A stretch of DNA of 64,000 bases from Symbiodinium natans. Its lineage: Eukaryota > Sar > Dinophyceae > Suessiales > Symbiodiniaceae. The stretch spans positions 65,001-129,000 of the forward strand of contig CAJNDS010002306.1 of the NCBI GenBank assembly GCA_905221605.1, given 5' to 3'. The notes below the pieces were generated by a model. It ran no database searches and had not been told where the DNA came from. It worked only from the letters and a program-made list of their open reading frames with translations. The position numbers and the translations under genes were made by a program. Within the stretch, counting starts at the first letter, position 1; every line of letters starts with the position of its first letter. Below are positions 24,928 to 35,156 of the stretch, piece after piece.

Positions 24928-24928
24928 A

Positions 24929-25133
24929 TTCAGTCAACGCACACTGCATGACCTAACCTGTGTCGGTAGTGGAGAAGCGAGCCACCTAGACCTAGAACCC
25001 TACGGGTGGGGTCCAGGGTCACGCTTCTCACTGGCAATGTCTCTTTTCCACGGGTGCTGCTTTGGGCAAGTAGGCTGCAGGCAGGGAGATCCTCGAGGCG
25101 TAGGATCTCACAGGCAGGCGGGCATTTACCCCC
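24929..25133 (-). repeat. Repeat B1 of the short split-repeat element
   Basis: 205 bp; matches B2 at 24448-24658 except for two small indels (6 bp in total) and rare substitutions. Confidence 0.85.
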
Positions 25134-25821
25134 ACTTGAGAGGCCCAAAAAGGCACGCGAGTGGTCTGGCTAGATGCGGGGGCCTGGGCGATGTCGAGGA
25201 GGCCTTGGCTCCAGTGCACGTGGGCATCGGCTAGGCTAACTTCGCGCGTGGCCTTCTGCAAGTGTGCGAGGTGCACGGGAAATCGCTGGGCCAGGCTGGA
25301 GTTAAGAAACTTGTTGAGGCGATTCCGGCTGAGATCGTCGGCGTCTGTATTCTTGATCCCAGGAACGTGGCCTAATTCGAGGGCTAGGCCTCGAGCATGG
25401 GCCCATGAGGCGACCTTCTCCAAAAAGAAGGAGAGCGGAAAGGCGGTGGTGAAAAGTTTATTAATGGCGGCTTGTGTGGGGCTGTTGTCACTGTGAGTTG
25501 CGACACGGAGCAGCCCGTGGCCTCGTAGGCCATTTGCAAGAGCACCCACTGGGCCACCGTCTCAAGGCAAGCTATGTATTGCTGGGCTTCTTTGGTGAGA
25601 AAGGGCCAGGCAGCGCGCAGTTCATGTATGTGCCACTGTTGGGCGAACCAGAAAGTTCGCGGGCGTGGAAAGCCAGCCCCCGATGCCGACGGTGTGACCG
25701 TCGGCCATAGCGTCTGCGGCTGAGAGGCTGGTGAGGAGAGGCGGTATGGCGAGTGGCACCGTGAACTCATGATTGAAACACTGTGCAAGCCAGTGGATGG
25801 CGGCCTTGCTCTCGTTGCGTA
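25134..25821 (-). pseudogene. Retroelement RNase H remnant
   Basis: Three minus-strand frames in succession carry one RNase H domain: A-D-A-M-A-D-G then G-I-G-G-W-L (first catalytic Asp), a helix with A-C-L-E-T-V-A-Q-W (catalytic Glu), then T-H-S-D-N-S-P-T-Q-A-A (second Asp) and N-T-D-A-D-D-L-S-R (last Asp). All four acidic residues survive but in different frames, so at least two frameshifts separate them. The style (H-V-P-G-x-x-N-x-x-A-D-x-L-S-R end) is that of DIRS-type pol proteins. The preceding reverse transcriptase is missing. Confidence 0.7.
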
Positions 25822-25959
25822 GGGCGAAAAACACAATTCAAGCGGGCCCGCCTACAAGTTAGGTCAGGGCCAGCTGAGCCAAGCTGCAGCTGGGCATGGG
25901 CGACACGAACTGTCATGATTCATGCGTGCCAAAACACTTGGGATAAAATTACCCATAGC
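25822..25959 (-). repeat. Repeat A1 of the short split-repeat element (5' terminus)
   Basis: 138 bp; matches A2 at 24796-24927 apart from a few substitutions and a 6-bp length difference. Confidence 0.85.
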
Positions 25960-26575
25960 GTATAGAGGAAACAACAGTTTTAACAGCACTACGCGATCTC
26001 CGCTGCCGCAATACGTGCAAATACCGGACGGTTAACACCCAAAGCAGATGTTACAAGATGCTTCGAGGACTTCTCCAGTTCTGTGAAACACAATGGGCTT
26101 CCTGATTTGTTCGTCAATATTTCGCCCAGCGAGCTTGGGTCTTTCCAGTGTTCCCGAACCCTGGGTTCGAACTGGGGGGTGAAAACACAACTCTTGAACC
26201 CAGGCTAGGCTGAACTCACGGTTGGAGCTGCTGGAACCCAGGGTTCATTTTCAAACAAAATTTCCAGTTCCCGAACCTAGACAAAAACTAACCTCTAAGT
26301 GCCCAGGCTAGGCAAAAGCTATAGGACCTATTGTGTCTTCAGGGGCGGCATGCATGGAATCCGAAGCAGGCCCCATTCCTAGCCTAGACTCCTCCCCCGC
26401 AAGGGCAGACCAAGTGACCAAGTGATAATGGCTATCTTGTTAACTCCCTTCGACATCTTCATCATGTGATAGTGCACGAAAACCTTCTCCCTTTCCCCAA
26501 TTGGCGTTGTGGGGAACCAGGTGGACTGCATGCTCTGTGCACTGCAGGTTCTCAAGGAAAATGTGGAATCAAGCG
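25960..26575. other. Non-coding stretch with GAACCC/GGGTTC palindromes
   Basis: Three GAACCC-type or GGGTTC-type palindromic strings lie at about 26156-26170, 26196-26203 and 26242-26256. No gene seen. Confidence 0.4.
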
Positions 26576-26652
26576 GAGGAGGAGGAGGAGGAGGAGGAGG
26601 AGGAGGAGAAGGAGCAGCAGCAGCAGAAGGAAGAGGGAGGAGGAGGAGGAGG
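26576..26652 (+). repeat. AGG trinucleotide repeat
   Basis: Imperfect (AGG)n with an AGC interruption. Glu- or Arg-rich open frames across it are artefacts. Confidence 0.9.
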
Positions 26653-26810
26653 AACAGGTGAACAAACTGTTTTGTTGCTGCCTTGCCACTCAGCTTCTTC
26701 CTGCAGAAGAACGCCTCATGATCACGCGCAAGAGGCCTAGCACTTGAGGTTGCGCATATACCAAGAAAGAACTCACGCCGACGACCTTGATCGAAATCGT
26801 TTGCGCAACT

Positions 26811-26947
26811 TCGTTCACAAGACTTTTATTACGACAGCCAGCTAAACTAAAGCAAGCTCACAGCGAGACTGTTCTTTTGACTGGTGGTGCAACGGCTGAA
26901 GCAGTGTAGGCAGAAAGCTGAAGCAGCAAAGCTGTTGCTGGAGCCCC
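26811..26947 (-). repeat. 137-bp repeat, copy 1 (LINE 3' tail)
   Basis: Identical by eye, base for base, to 36215-36351. In this copy it is the distal end of the LINE 3' untranslated region and contains the AATAAAA-type string near its end on the minus strand. Confidence 0.9.
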
Positions 26948-27340
26948 CCCGTAAGGGAATCCTAACGATGCAAAGTTACTCAGCAAGAATCACCACATTG
27001 GGTGATCCGGGGAGTGGCGGGTGGGGAAAATTCTTTAAGCAAGCATGAAGCTGATGCTGATTGGTTGCTAAGCTGGCTGTCGTGCTTGATCCCCAGAGCA
27101 GCGGGATCAGCAAGCTGCGAATAAAAGCATGTAAACTTCTTCTTCCGACGCGGCAAAGGAGTGCTTTGCATAGCGTGTCAGGCGCATGTCTGTGCATGCG
27201 GCTTCGAGATGAAGCGGAGGCTACCCCTGTACTGCACCCGGCGCGAGCGCCCCATGAGCAGTGCAGAAGACAGCAGAATACCAGCAAAATCTGTACAGTT
27301 CTATCAACTGATGAGTCCAACACTTGAAGTGACACTCTAC

Positions 27341-27363
27341 GGAGAGAGAGAGAGAGAGAGAGG
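27341..27363. repeat. GA dinucleotide microsatellite
   Basis: Short uninterrupted GA run in the 3' part of the LINE. Confidence 0.9.
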
Positions 27364-27768
27364 CCTCTATCAGCGTGCAGAAGAAAACATATGACTGCTT
27401 GTCTAATTCGGCTCTCTGTTTGATTGTAACGTTCACAGCTGAAGCACCATCGTCCTGCAACCACGCTACACCTTCAGGTGACAGCGTCAGAGCACGATAG
27501 TGTCCGGAGGCATTGGATGTTCCTTGATGCAACAAGATCGCTCGAACCTGATATCTGGCCAGGGAGGTCTGAAGACTGTCTGATTGCAGGAAGTGGGGCA
27601 AGGAGACAGTGCAGCCAGCGCTTACGGGTTGTGAATTCTTATGCTGCGGGAAAGCAGGGTCCCAGAACCGATTGATCTGTAGCATCAAGACTTCTGGCAG
27701 CTCACACAGCGCATGCGGATGGGCCTGAGAAGCCCAGGCATCTACAAGCGTCTGCAAGGTGCAACGGC

Positions 27769-27848
27769 GGGCATGTGCAGCAAAGGGTGATGCAGAGGCT
27801 GCAGAGGCGGGCATGTGCAGCAAAGGGTGATGCAGAGGCTGCAGAGGC
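27769..27848. repeat. Exact 40-bp tandem duplication inside the USP coding region
   Basis: Two consecutive identical 40-bp units, 27769-27808 and 27809-27848. The duplication shifts the reading frame by one and separates the Cys half from the His half of the USP domain. Confidence 0.95.
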
Positions 27849-28261
27849 AGCCACTCCTGAGGTCGAGACTGCTCCAAGTGCAGCGTCGATGAAGAGGGGA
27901 CTGACGTGTCCTCCGTCAAGCACTTGAAGAGTATGTTCCATGCGTCTGGCTTGCCAGCTGCCAGTGAAGCAGCCGGCAGCCAGCAGGTCACTGTCCTTCA
28001 TATGCAGAAGTAGTTCTGCAACGTCATGTTGCTCAAGTGGCCTGGGCCAGCCATGAAGCAATTGCTGAAAACCCAAGGTGCGCCAAACATGCACTTCTTT
28101 CTGAGTAGCTAGCCATTTCAAGATTTTCTGAACGTCTGGCCTTACAGAATCGGCTGCTAGGGGGCAGAGAGATTGCAAGTGCAAAAGGGCATGTAGGCAA
28201 CTGTTTATGTAACAGAAATTGGCTGTATTAAGGAGTTTCAGCCTCCGACTGACGGCAGGTT

Positions 28262-29191
28262 TCACAGACGATCCACTGCTTTCACCAACGAAGAGACCAG
28301 ACCGTCTCTGCCTAGGCGTTCGTGGCGAAGGGTGGCTGAGATCAAGTGAAAGGCGCCGCTGTGACACGATTTGTCCAGACAGTCGAAGACCTGATGGGCA
28401 ACTTGGCTGCGAAGTCCGATCTCCAAGTGCATCGGCAGGACGTCCCCACTCAGGTCTTCCGTAAGCTTCCTCATGGCGTGAAAACGGTTGACGACCCGAG
28501 GATGGGCCAGTTTGGCTTGCATGGTGGCAATGTCCTTCCTGAGTTCGGTCAGGGCAAGCTTCTTCACAAGGTACTGCCTGGTCTGCGAGTCCCATTGCAT
28601 ATAGTTGAATGCCAACACGTGATCCTCCCGGTCCTGAAGCAAGTGCAAGCTCCTGGCTTGCACCCGGGCATCCTCCTTCTCTTGCAATGCCTGGAGTCGT
28701 AGATCCAGCGAACGCAGAAGGCAGGAGAATAAGGTGTTGCGAAGCGGCATCGTGATGTCCTGTGGAGTTTGTTCTTTCTGTTCGTGCCACCGATTCCCCA
28801 TTGCCCATAGATCCTTCGTAATCGACATTGCTCCTTGCGTCTTGAGGAACAAGACATAAGTCGTGTCTAACTTCAGGATGCTCAGCTGGTCGGCCTGGCG
28901 TACGCTGAGCCTGGCCATCATCTTCACTACTTCCAACTGAGCATCGCTGCTGCTTGAGTCCTCCAAGAAACTGGCGGAGGTTCGTCTGTCCTGTGGATAT
29001 GACGGGCCCTTCCCTTTGGGTCGGAAGGCCTTGCGGATGACATGTGGGCTGTCGTCGTCGCGATCTCGTTGTCTCCGCAGACCAGTTCCCTGTGAAGGGG
29101 GAATTGCGGCTCCCGGCGCTGGCATCATCGAGTTGAACAACGCAAGCTCCTGCTGTCCTCGGATCAGCTCGTCCCGGCCGACATCCTCCAT
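28262..29191 (-). pseudogene. Helical linker region of the LINE polyprotein
   Basis: A 309-codon frame in the phase next to the flanking ones. It begins M-E-D-V-G-R-D-E-L and has an acidic/basic helical composition (for example L-R-L-Q-A-L-Q-E-K-E-D, then L-T-E-L-R-K-D-I-A-T-M-Q), suggesting coiled coil. A longer frame in another phase runs through the same bases but is Pro/Ser/Arg-rich and looks like a shadow here. No named domain. It joins the zinc fingers to the USP domain. Confidence 0.5.
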
Positions 29192-30398
29192 GCTGTGAAG
29201 CCTGAAGGGTGTGTTGCAGTCTGTTGTGGTGATTCAAGAGAAGGGCAACTCTAAAGAGAACCGGACAACCCACCGCGGCCTTGTGATGTCTAGTAGAGCA
29301 AAAGCGGCAAGGCTTGGTAATACCTCTACACTCAAGAAGGAACTGCTGAATGAGAGAAATGGCGGTGGAAAAGTCATTGCGCTGGGCTTGCATGTGCTTC
29401 ACCAGTTGGCCAGTTTGCGCCATCCAAAGATTGCATATCGGACAGTGCAGGAGCCTGCCAAACTTTTGGACTGCTGCAGCGAGCTCTTGCCAGGTGTAAG
29501 TCGCGGCAAAAGAAAGCAGTTCAGCTTGTTGAATCAGCGGTGCCGGGTCTGGGGGAAGCGGGGGAAACTGAGAGGCTTGCTGAAGGTGCAGAACTGGGCA
29601 GCATTGCCGATTAAAGTGGCTCATGAACTGAGGCCAGGACGAAAACTTGTGTCTGCAGTGCCTGCAGGTCGGCAATCCGCCGTGCGCATGCAGCATGTGT
29701 TCATCCTTGCGAACACGAAGCGCTGCCTTCAAGTCTTTTTGGGTATTTTTGTCCGGTTGGACATGCATCTTGGTGATGTGAAAGCGCAGCGCGGCCTCAT
29801 TGACAAAAACAGCCCCGCAGACAGTACACGGTTCAGATTGATGGGTGTCCCGCCTGTGCCTTAACTGCCTCTCATCCACCGGAGTCTCCGACGGAGCCTC
29901 CACAGTGGAGCGAAGGTGCTGCCACCAGGCACAGACCTCAGGAGGGTGAGTCTGGGCTGCAGGTTTGTGCTCAATGCCTTTTAACCTGTTAAGGAGAATA
30001 CCATGGAAGCTTGTGAGAGGCTCTTCCAACTTGAATCGCTGGAGAAAGGCTGCATTGGAAAGTCCAGTAAAGTAGGAGTGGTTGCGAACCACCATGCGTG
30101 TTTGACGCAGCACAGTGGTAGTAAATTTGTCACGCCCTAGAGCAGTCAGCCCGCAGCTGGGAAGCCCATATCGGAGAATGGAGAGGCACAGTGCTTTATA
30201 TAGCTGTAGCCGCAAGTGCAGGCTGAGCGTTCTGTTGCAGAGCATGTGCTTGACTCTGTTAAAAGCAACCCAGGACTGTCTAGTTCTGTGCCGTAGGCTG
30301 TGCATCTCGAAATTTCTATAGGAGAGAACCATGCCAAGATAAACATGGGTGCTCACAACCGGGAGTGAGACAGCCTGTTTATAGTCATGAAGGGGCAC
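29192..30398 (-). pseudogene. RT thumb and C2H2 zinc fingers of the LINE
   Basis: The start of this frame continues reverse-transcriptase sequence (Y-L-G-M-V-L-S-Y, then Y-K-A-L-C-L-S-I-L-R-Y-G-L typical of LINE thumb regions). It then has C2H2-like fingers: C-T-V-C-G-A-V-F ending H-I-T-K-M-H, C-R-H-C-R-H-K-F with H and C-C, and C-P-I-C-N-L-W-M ending K-H-M; a further C-R-F-C pair follows. C-terminal zinc knuckles are common in LINE ORF2 proteins and help nucleic-acid binding; full C2H2 arrays are less usual. The frame then runs on in a non-coding-looking phase over the linker. Confidence 0.65.
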
Positions 30399-30429
30399 AC
30401 GAAAGCAACGACCTAGGGTGGGGTGCAGC

Positions 30430-31861
30430 CTAACTAGGGGTTTGCACTTGTCCTCCCCATAAGCTGTACAGGATGACCGACTTACAAGGACTTAAGGACA
30501 TCCCTTGCCTATTCAGGGTCTGGATGACTCCAGCAATTTGGTGTGGGATTTTCAGGAAGTCCTGTGGCGAGCTTATGCTCCATTGGAAGAGAAAGTCGTC
30601 TGCAAAGAGCGTCCGCTGCGAGTTTGGGGCGATGGATGCCATGCTCTTCAGGATTTTCAGGGAGTAAATGGTCCATACTAGTGGAGCCAGACCGCAGCCT
30701 TGCCTGACGCCCTGTCCCGCGAAAATAGAGCCTTGCGAGTGCAAGGTGCGAAAGACATACGTGGCTCGTTCGTGCAAGTACATTATGAGGTGTACAAGCG
30801 AGCGAGGAACACCAGCGTCTTGCAGACTGGTTTCTAGAGAACTCCAGGGGATGCTATCGAAGGCTCTCTGAAGATCGAGCGAGAAAGTTATGCCTCCTTC
30901 ACACTGCCTTGTTATTTTGCCTTCGTAGCGATCCCTCGCGGTAATGTAGCCTGTCTGTCGCTTAAGAGTGGCAATGGGAGAAAGCGCGATCGAGAGCGTC
31001 GAGCGTTTGCCTCTGTGGGAGGTAGGCAAATTGCGGAAGTTTGGAGGCAGCTTCCTGCGCAAAAGGACGAATGCGGGGGGCGAGAAGTTTCGCCAGGACT
31101 TTTGCCATCGGCGGCAGTAGGGAAATAGGTCTAAGCGAACCCGGGCAGTTTAGGGGCTTAGAGGGTTTAGGGATGAGTGCCACCTGGATTCTGTGCCATG
31201 TGTCTGGTAGATAAAGGCGCTCAGACACGCTTGATGCAGACATTCGAAAGACACTAGCAGCTAAGGGGGCGGCTGCTTGCCAGAGCGGAGCTGGAGGATA
31301 ATGTGATGGGAGAGCCTTCCGTGGGAGATGCAGAAAAGCATTAGTTATCTCTGTGATGGAAAAGGTGATCGGAGACAAAACAGCTCTAGGTGATGGTTGG
31401 GTTGTTGGCGAGTCGTAGACAATGCGGAAATGCGAGAGGATCTGAGCTAGCTCAGCTGACGGCGATTGAATGTCACCGCTGGAGGTCCGAAGTTGGATGC
31501 GTTTGGGCCGGGTTTTAGGCGCAAATCTCTTCAGGATGTTATGTAAGGCCGTCAGGCAGTGCTTGCCAGCCTGTGCGTCAGCAATGAGAGCTTCAAGGTG
31601 TTTCTTCTTCCTGGCGCGGCAATGTTTGCGAAGAGCCCTCGCTTGGCAGTCGTGTTGGGTGCTGAGCTTCCACCAACGTAGGATTGCGCCCAGATAACGC
31701 GAGGTGCTGGTTCTCAGCCAGGATGAGACGCGCGCCGGTAGGTAAGCTTGAACCGGTGTGAGCGCCGAGGCTACACAGTGAAGCAAGGCAGTAGAGAGGA
31801 GCTGGGTACGATTCTGATGCACTTGATCTCTCAGAGCCCAGAGAGACCTGACTGTGACCAA
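30430..31861 (-). pseudogene. LINE reverse transcriptase
   Basis: Two overlapping minus-strand frames. The upstream one (31861-30962) has RT fingers: D-T-W-H-R-I-Q-V-A-L-I-P-K-P then L-R-P-I-S-L-L-P. The downstream one (31062-30430) has the palm: F-S-L-D-L-Q-R-A-F-D-S-I-P with the first catalytic Asp, G-V-R-Q-G-C-G-L-A-P-L, and the F-A-D-D-F box with the catalytic pair. A frameshift around 31000 separates them. Residues needed for polymerisation are intact. The F-A-D-D box and the I-P-K-P motif place it with non-LTR rather than LTR elements. Confidence 0.8.
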
Positions 31862-32835
31862 AGTTGTACGCTTCCTTGACTTGTTCCGCCTTGGTGTGGG
31901 GAGTCGTACATGGACTTGATGAGGTCCGCCTCGTCCTGGTCCTGAGTAGGGAGATTGGCTATGAAGCTCTGTTGCGTATCCGGAGAGGCGCGAAGCTGAG
32001 CTTTGACACTGGCCAGCGTTAGACTCCGGGAGGCAGCCTGGTGAGCAGTGGGGCTTGCAGGCAAAGGAAATGTAAGATGCACGGGGCAGTGATACATGCC
32101 AGTTTTGGGCAGTATGGGGACTGCCTGGAGTGATTTGGCCTGGAGGGCTTGCGGTGTGGTGAGTCTGGCCCTAACAATGGCAAAGTCAATCTGTGTCACG
32201 GAGCCAGAATGGTGCTGGAAGGTGCCGGCCTTGCGACCATGGCGCCCCCAGGTGTTGAGAGCTGTCAGCGCATAGTCGGCAAGGATGTCCTGGAAGAGGT
32301 ATTGGTCGTCAGGATAGCCCGAGCGGGGAATTGAGATACCTCGACCGACATGTGTGGAATGCGTCTTGAGGCCGCAGTTGAAGTCGTTCCTAGCCGGGAT
32401 AGATTGAACCCAGCTGCGTGTTTTCTGCCAAACATCAAGCCGCTCATCAAGCAGGGCCTTGCGGCGTTGCGGTTGAGATCCAGGGCCTTTCGCAAGATTC
32501 CAGGCGTACTGGTATGTGGCTGGCGCAGAACCTTGATATATGCGAAGATGTACGAGGCGCCCTGGCAGAATTTCTTTATAACGTATTTGGTGCGGCGCGC
32601 ATAGATCCTCATGAACTAGTAGCAGGATGCCTGCAGCCTTGGTGCTGAAGCCGGAGTGTACAGCATTCCAGCCTTGCATGTGAAACTCACTGGTGTCTGA
32701 CCAGTGGGTTTCAGTGATGCACACAATGCGGTATCGAGACGGGCTGTCTTCTGCGTTCAGCCACGCAAGTAATTCAGCCAACTTGGACTGAGAGAGCCCA
32801 CTACTGTTCCAGGTGAGTACATCAACATGTGGCTT
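31831..32835 (-). pseudogene. APE-type endonuclease of the LINE
   Basis: The minus-strand frame shows the apurinic-like endonuclease fold that nicks target DNA: V-D-V-L-T-W-N-S-S-G (metal-site Asn), C-I-T-E-T-H-W (catalytic Glu), a D-F-N block, Q-I-D-F-A-I near the end, and Y-H-C-P-V-H-L in place of the usual S-D-H-x-P. The Asp normally paired with that last His is replaced, which would impair catalysis, consistent with decay. The frame stays open into the RT start and then shifts. Confidence 0.75.
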
Positions 32836-34254
32836 AGGATAGGGGGGAGGTGAGGTGCAGCTGGCGGACTTGGGGGCAGGCTTAGGGGAGTGAGATCCTA
32901 GTTGCTTAGCAGTCAAGACCCGACCGTGATAGGTGGTTCTGCCAAAACGGTTTGCTCGCTTCTGTGCCCGCAGCAAGGATTTTTTGACATGCGCTACTCC
33001 TTTGGGCTCGGGTAATGTCGGGAAAGTGACGGGGGCAGTGGCACACAGTTGAAAGCACGCAAGGAGAGAGAGCAGTCGGAGTGCGGGTTTGGGAGTTAAG
33101 GGGGCAGCTAAGGAGGAAGTGCGATGAGGAGTGAGGCAACTGGGTGTTCTGGAGTGGGCAGGTTTAGGGTGAGAGCGTGGGGAAGGGCGAGCGCGGGAGT
33201 GGGTGAAGTCGCGCCAATCAAATGAGGAGGCCGCGAGAACAACTCGTCGTAGAGGCAAGCGCAGTTTGATAGACCTGACAATCGAGAGGAAGGAGGGTAT
33301 CCTGCGCTGAGAGCACTTACTTAGTTTGATGCGTCTGGGAGAGAGACGACGGGAAGGGCGACGAGATGGAGGATATTTGAATCGCCATCTCCTTGCCAGG
33401 GAGTATCGGATTGTGCGCCAGCTGTAGAAGGAGGCAGCAACGGTGTTGGTGGAGGAGTGCACTGTGAGAGGATGCAATCTATCAAACAGAGAGCCGAGTA
33501 CAGAGGTTGGCCTCCAAGGAAACCACCGCAGATGTGGGATACGGCCGATAAGCTTCGTTCCTGGGCGAAGCCGGAAGAGCACTGAGCGATTGTGAACTTC
33601 GGAAGGATGCTGGCCTGCAGAGCTCACCCCACGCGACCACACGACGTCTACTCCGACCTTCAGTGGAGGACGGCTGTACAGTGTACGAGACTTGCAGAAT
33701 CTTGGTCGCGCCCCGGACTTGGGACCGGGCAGGCTGAGCAAAGGAGGAATGTCGATGAAGAGAACGTGCAAGCAGAAGCCAGACTGCCTGTAAGGCTTGG
33801 CCTGGTAGGCAGACATGCAAGGATTCAGCGAATTCTTGGTTTGCGTATGTGCGGAAGGGAAAGGCAGGAGGCCAGGCGACTTGGCCGATGAGCGATAAGT
33901 ACAGCTCATAAGCGACAGTGAGAGGCTTTGCTTTGGCAGGGGCCCCAGCTGGTAGAGCTCGTCCGGTCGGCTGACCGAAAACAAAACACACAACTTGCAC
34001 CGCTTCGAGTCTGTGCTGGGGGGTCGGCAATCACGGCGACTTATCTTTATTACGCTAAAGAGGCAGAGACAGGGTGCCTGCGGTGCACTTCTGGGCTGCG
34101 CTTGTGGGAACAGCCGTCGAAGAGCAATGCAAGGTGCTGAACGTGCAAAAAGCGCAGGCAGCTCAATACCCGGAAGGTTTTGAAACCCTATACCTGCAAG
34201 ACTGCTGCTTAGCGGCTGAAGACTTGAAGTCGGTGGCGATGTGGCTTGTCGCAC
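32836..34254 (-). other. Open 5' region of the LINE, no recognised domain
   Basis: The endonuclease frame remains open upstream to about 34254, but the peptide is Ser/Pro/Arg-rich with no motif. It may be untranslated leader or an N-terminal low-complexity domain. No start codon can be chosen with confidence. Confidence 0.4.
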
Positions 34255-35156
34255 TGCTGGACCTGGGGCGGGAATGTCTAGTGATGTCTAACCGGGGTAG
34301 ACCGACATTTAGCGTGAAGTCAGCAAATCAGAGGACATGAAGAGTGACAAGACATGCGATCCCAGCATAACCGCGGCGCAAGTTAAAATGCAGCAGCACT
34401 CGGACATCATTCCTTCCTTTTTGCGCTCGCACCTTCTTGAGTCTGCTCGGTTTCTGGTTAGAAGATGGCGGGGGTAAAGACAGCAGGTGGCAGATGGAAC
34501 ACTCATCCTCTCACCTGTCCGCTGTTGCTCAGCAGCATCTCGTATCCCCCCACATGTAACAAGCCAGAGCTGTACTGGCTTCAGCGGCAAGCTCAAAGTC
34601 AACATGCATCAAGGGTGAAATCCAAAGCATGAAAATCGATGCACTGTATGCACAAGAAAATAAAATAACTGCGGGCAAGAGGTGCGGGGCACAAGAGAGG
34701 GTCAAGTCACGAAGAGGTAATTTTTCATGTACTTTCACTTTTGACAGTCGGTTGCGCTCCGTTCCTACGCCAACCCCAGTAGACTGCGGCACCTGCGAGC
34801 AGGCACCCAACGTACCTACTGGGCTCAGGGTCTTAAGGCGGAGTGCAGCACAGTGTGATGGCAACTTAAGCTGCGCGCGTTGCATCTGCCTATGTGCGAG
34901 GGCTAGAGGTGACAGACCTTGCGGGCCTGTCATTTGGTAGGACATGTGGAATGCACCCGAATGACTGCACACTAATAGCCTGCTGGGCGGGGTGGATGGC
35001 GCCGAGTCGATATGTGGCACTGCAGCCACGCTGGTCCTTTGCAGACCTTGTCGAAGAAGGAGATGTGGCAGTCGCGCGCAGGCATCAAAGCAACACCCCA
35101 CTTGTTGCAGAGCAGCTTCGTAGGCAAACATGACCGAAGATTGACGGAAGCCCTCC
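34255..35156. other. Non-coding, upstream of the LINE
   Basis: A 200-codon minus-strand open frame (35131-34529) has no family signature and is probably chance. No repeat seen. Confidence 0.35.

Larger units (their letters stand above)
24448..25959 (-). mobile_element. Short split-direct-repeat (PAT/Ngaro-type) retroelement, internally deleted
   Basis: On the minus strand the order is A1 (25959-25822), core (25821-25134), B1 (25133-24929), A2 (24927-24796), spacer, B2 (24658-24448). A1/A2 and B1/B2 are near-identical direct repeats. This A1-core-B1-A2-B2 layout is the hallmark of tyrosine-recombinase retroelements with split direct repeats. B1 and A2 abut with one base between, as expected if the element's 3' and 5' termini were joined in a circular intermediate. 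The core holds only an RNase H remnant; recombinase, Gag and most of the reverse transcriptase are gone, so it must depend on a partner or be dead. No target duplication is seen, which suits recombinase integration. Confidence 0.75.
27221..28260 (-). pseudogene. Ubiquitin-specific protease (USP, peptidase C19) domain of the LINE
   Basis: Two minus-strand frames together hold a whole USP catalytic core. The Cys box reads L-N-T-A-N-F-C-Y-I-N-S-C-L-H-A-L with the catalytic Cys after N-F, followed by the box-2-like Q-H-D-V-A-E-L-L. After the frame change come L-P-E-V-L-M-L-Q-I-N-R-F (equivalent of the usual L-K-R-F strand), then the His box S-G-H-Y-R-A-L and W-L-Q-D-D-G with the third triad residue. 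All catalytic residues are present. The break is explained by an exact 40-bp tandem duplication at 27769-27848, which is not a multiple of three. USPs remove ubiquitin from proteins; a retrotransposon could use one to protect its own proteins from degradation, which is inference. Confidence 0.75.
26811..34254 (-). mobile_element. Non-LTR (LINE) retrotransposon with C-terminal USP deubiquitinase domain, decayed
   Basis: Read on the minus strand: 5' region (34254-32836), APE-type endonuclease (about 32830-32070), reverse transcriptase (31861-30430), RT thumb plus C2H2 zinc fingers (30398-29192), helical linker (29191-28262), USP protease (28260-27221), 3' untranslated tail ending with an AATAAAA-type signal near 26830. 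Several frameshifts break the coding sequence, so this copy is dead as it stands. The 5' limit is not defined: no terminal repeat or target duplication was found. APE-plus-RT order is standard for LINEs; the zinc fingers and especially the cysteine protease are additions. Confidence 0.75.

Noticed and set aside
25864-25890. Leader relic in the A repeats of the short element (TGAGCCAA)
   Set aside because: Only 8 bases match, and A1 and A2 carry the same string, unlike the clear A1/A2 difference in the large element.
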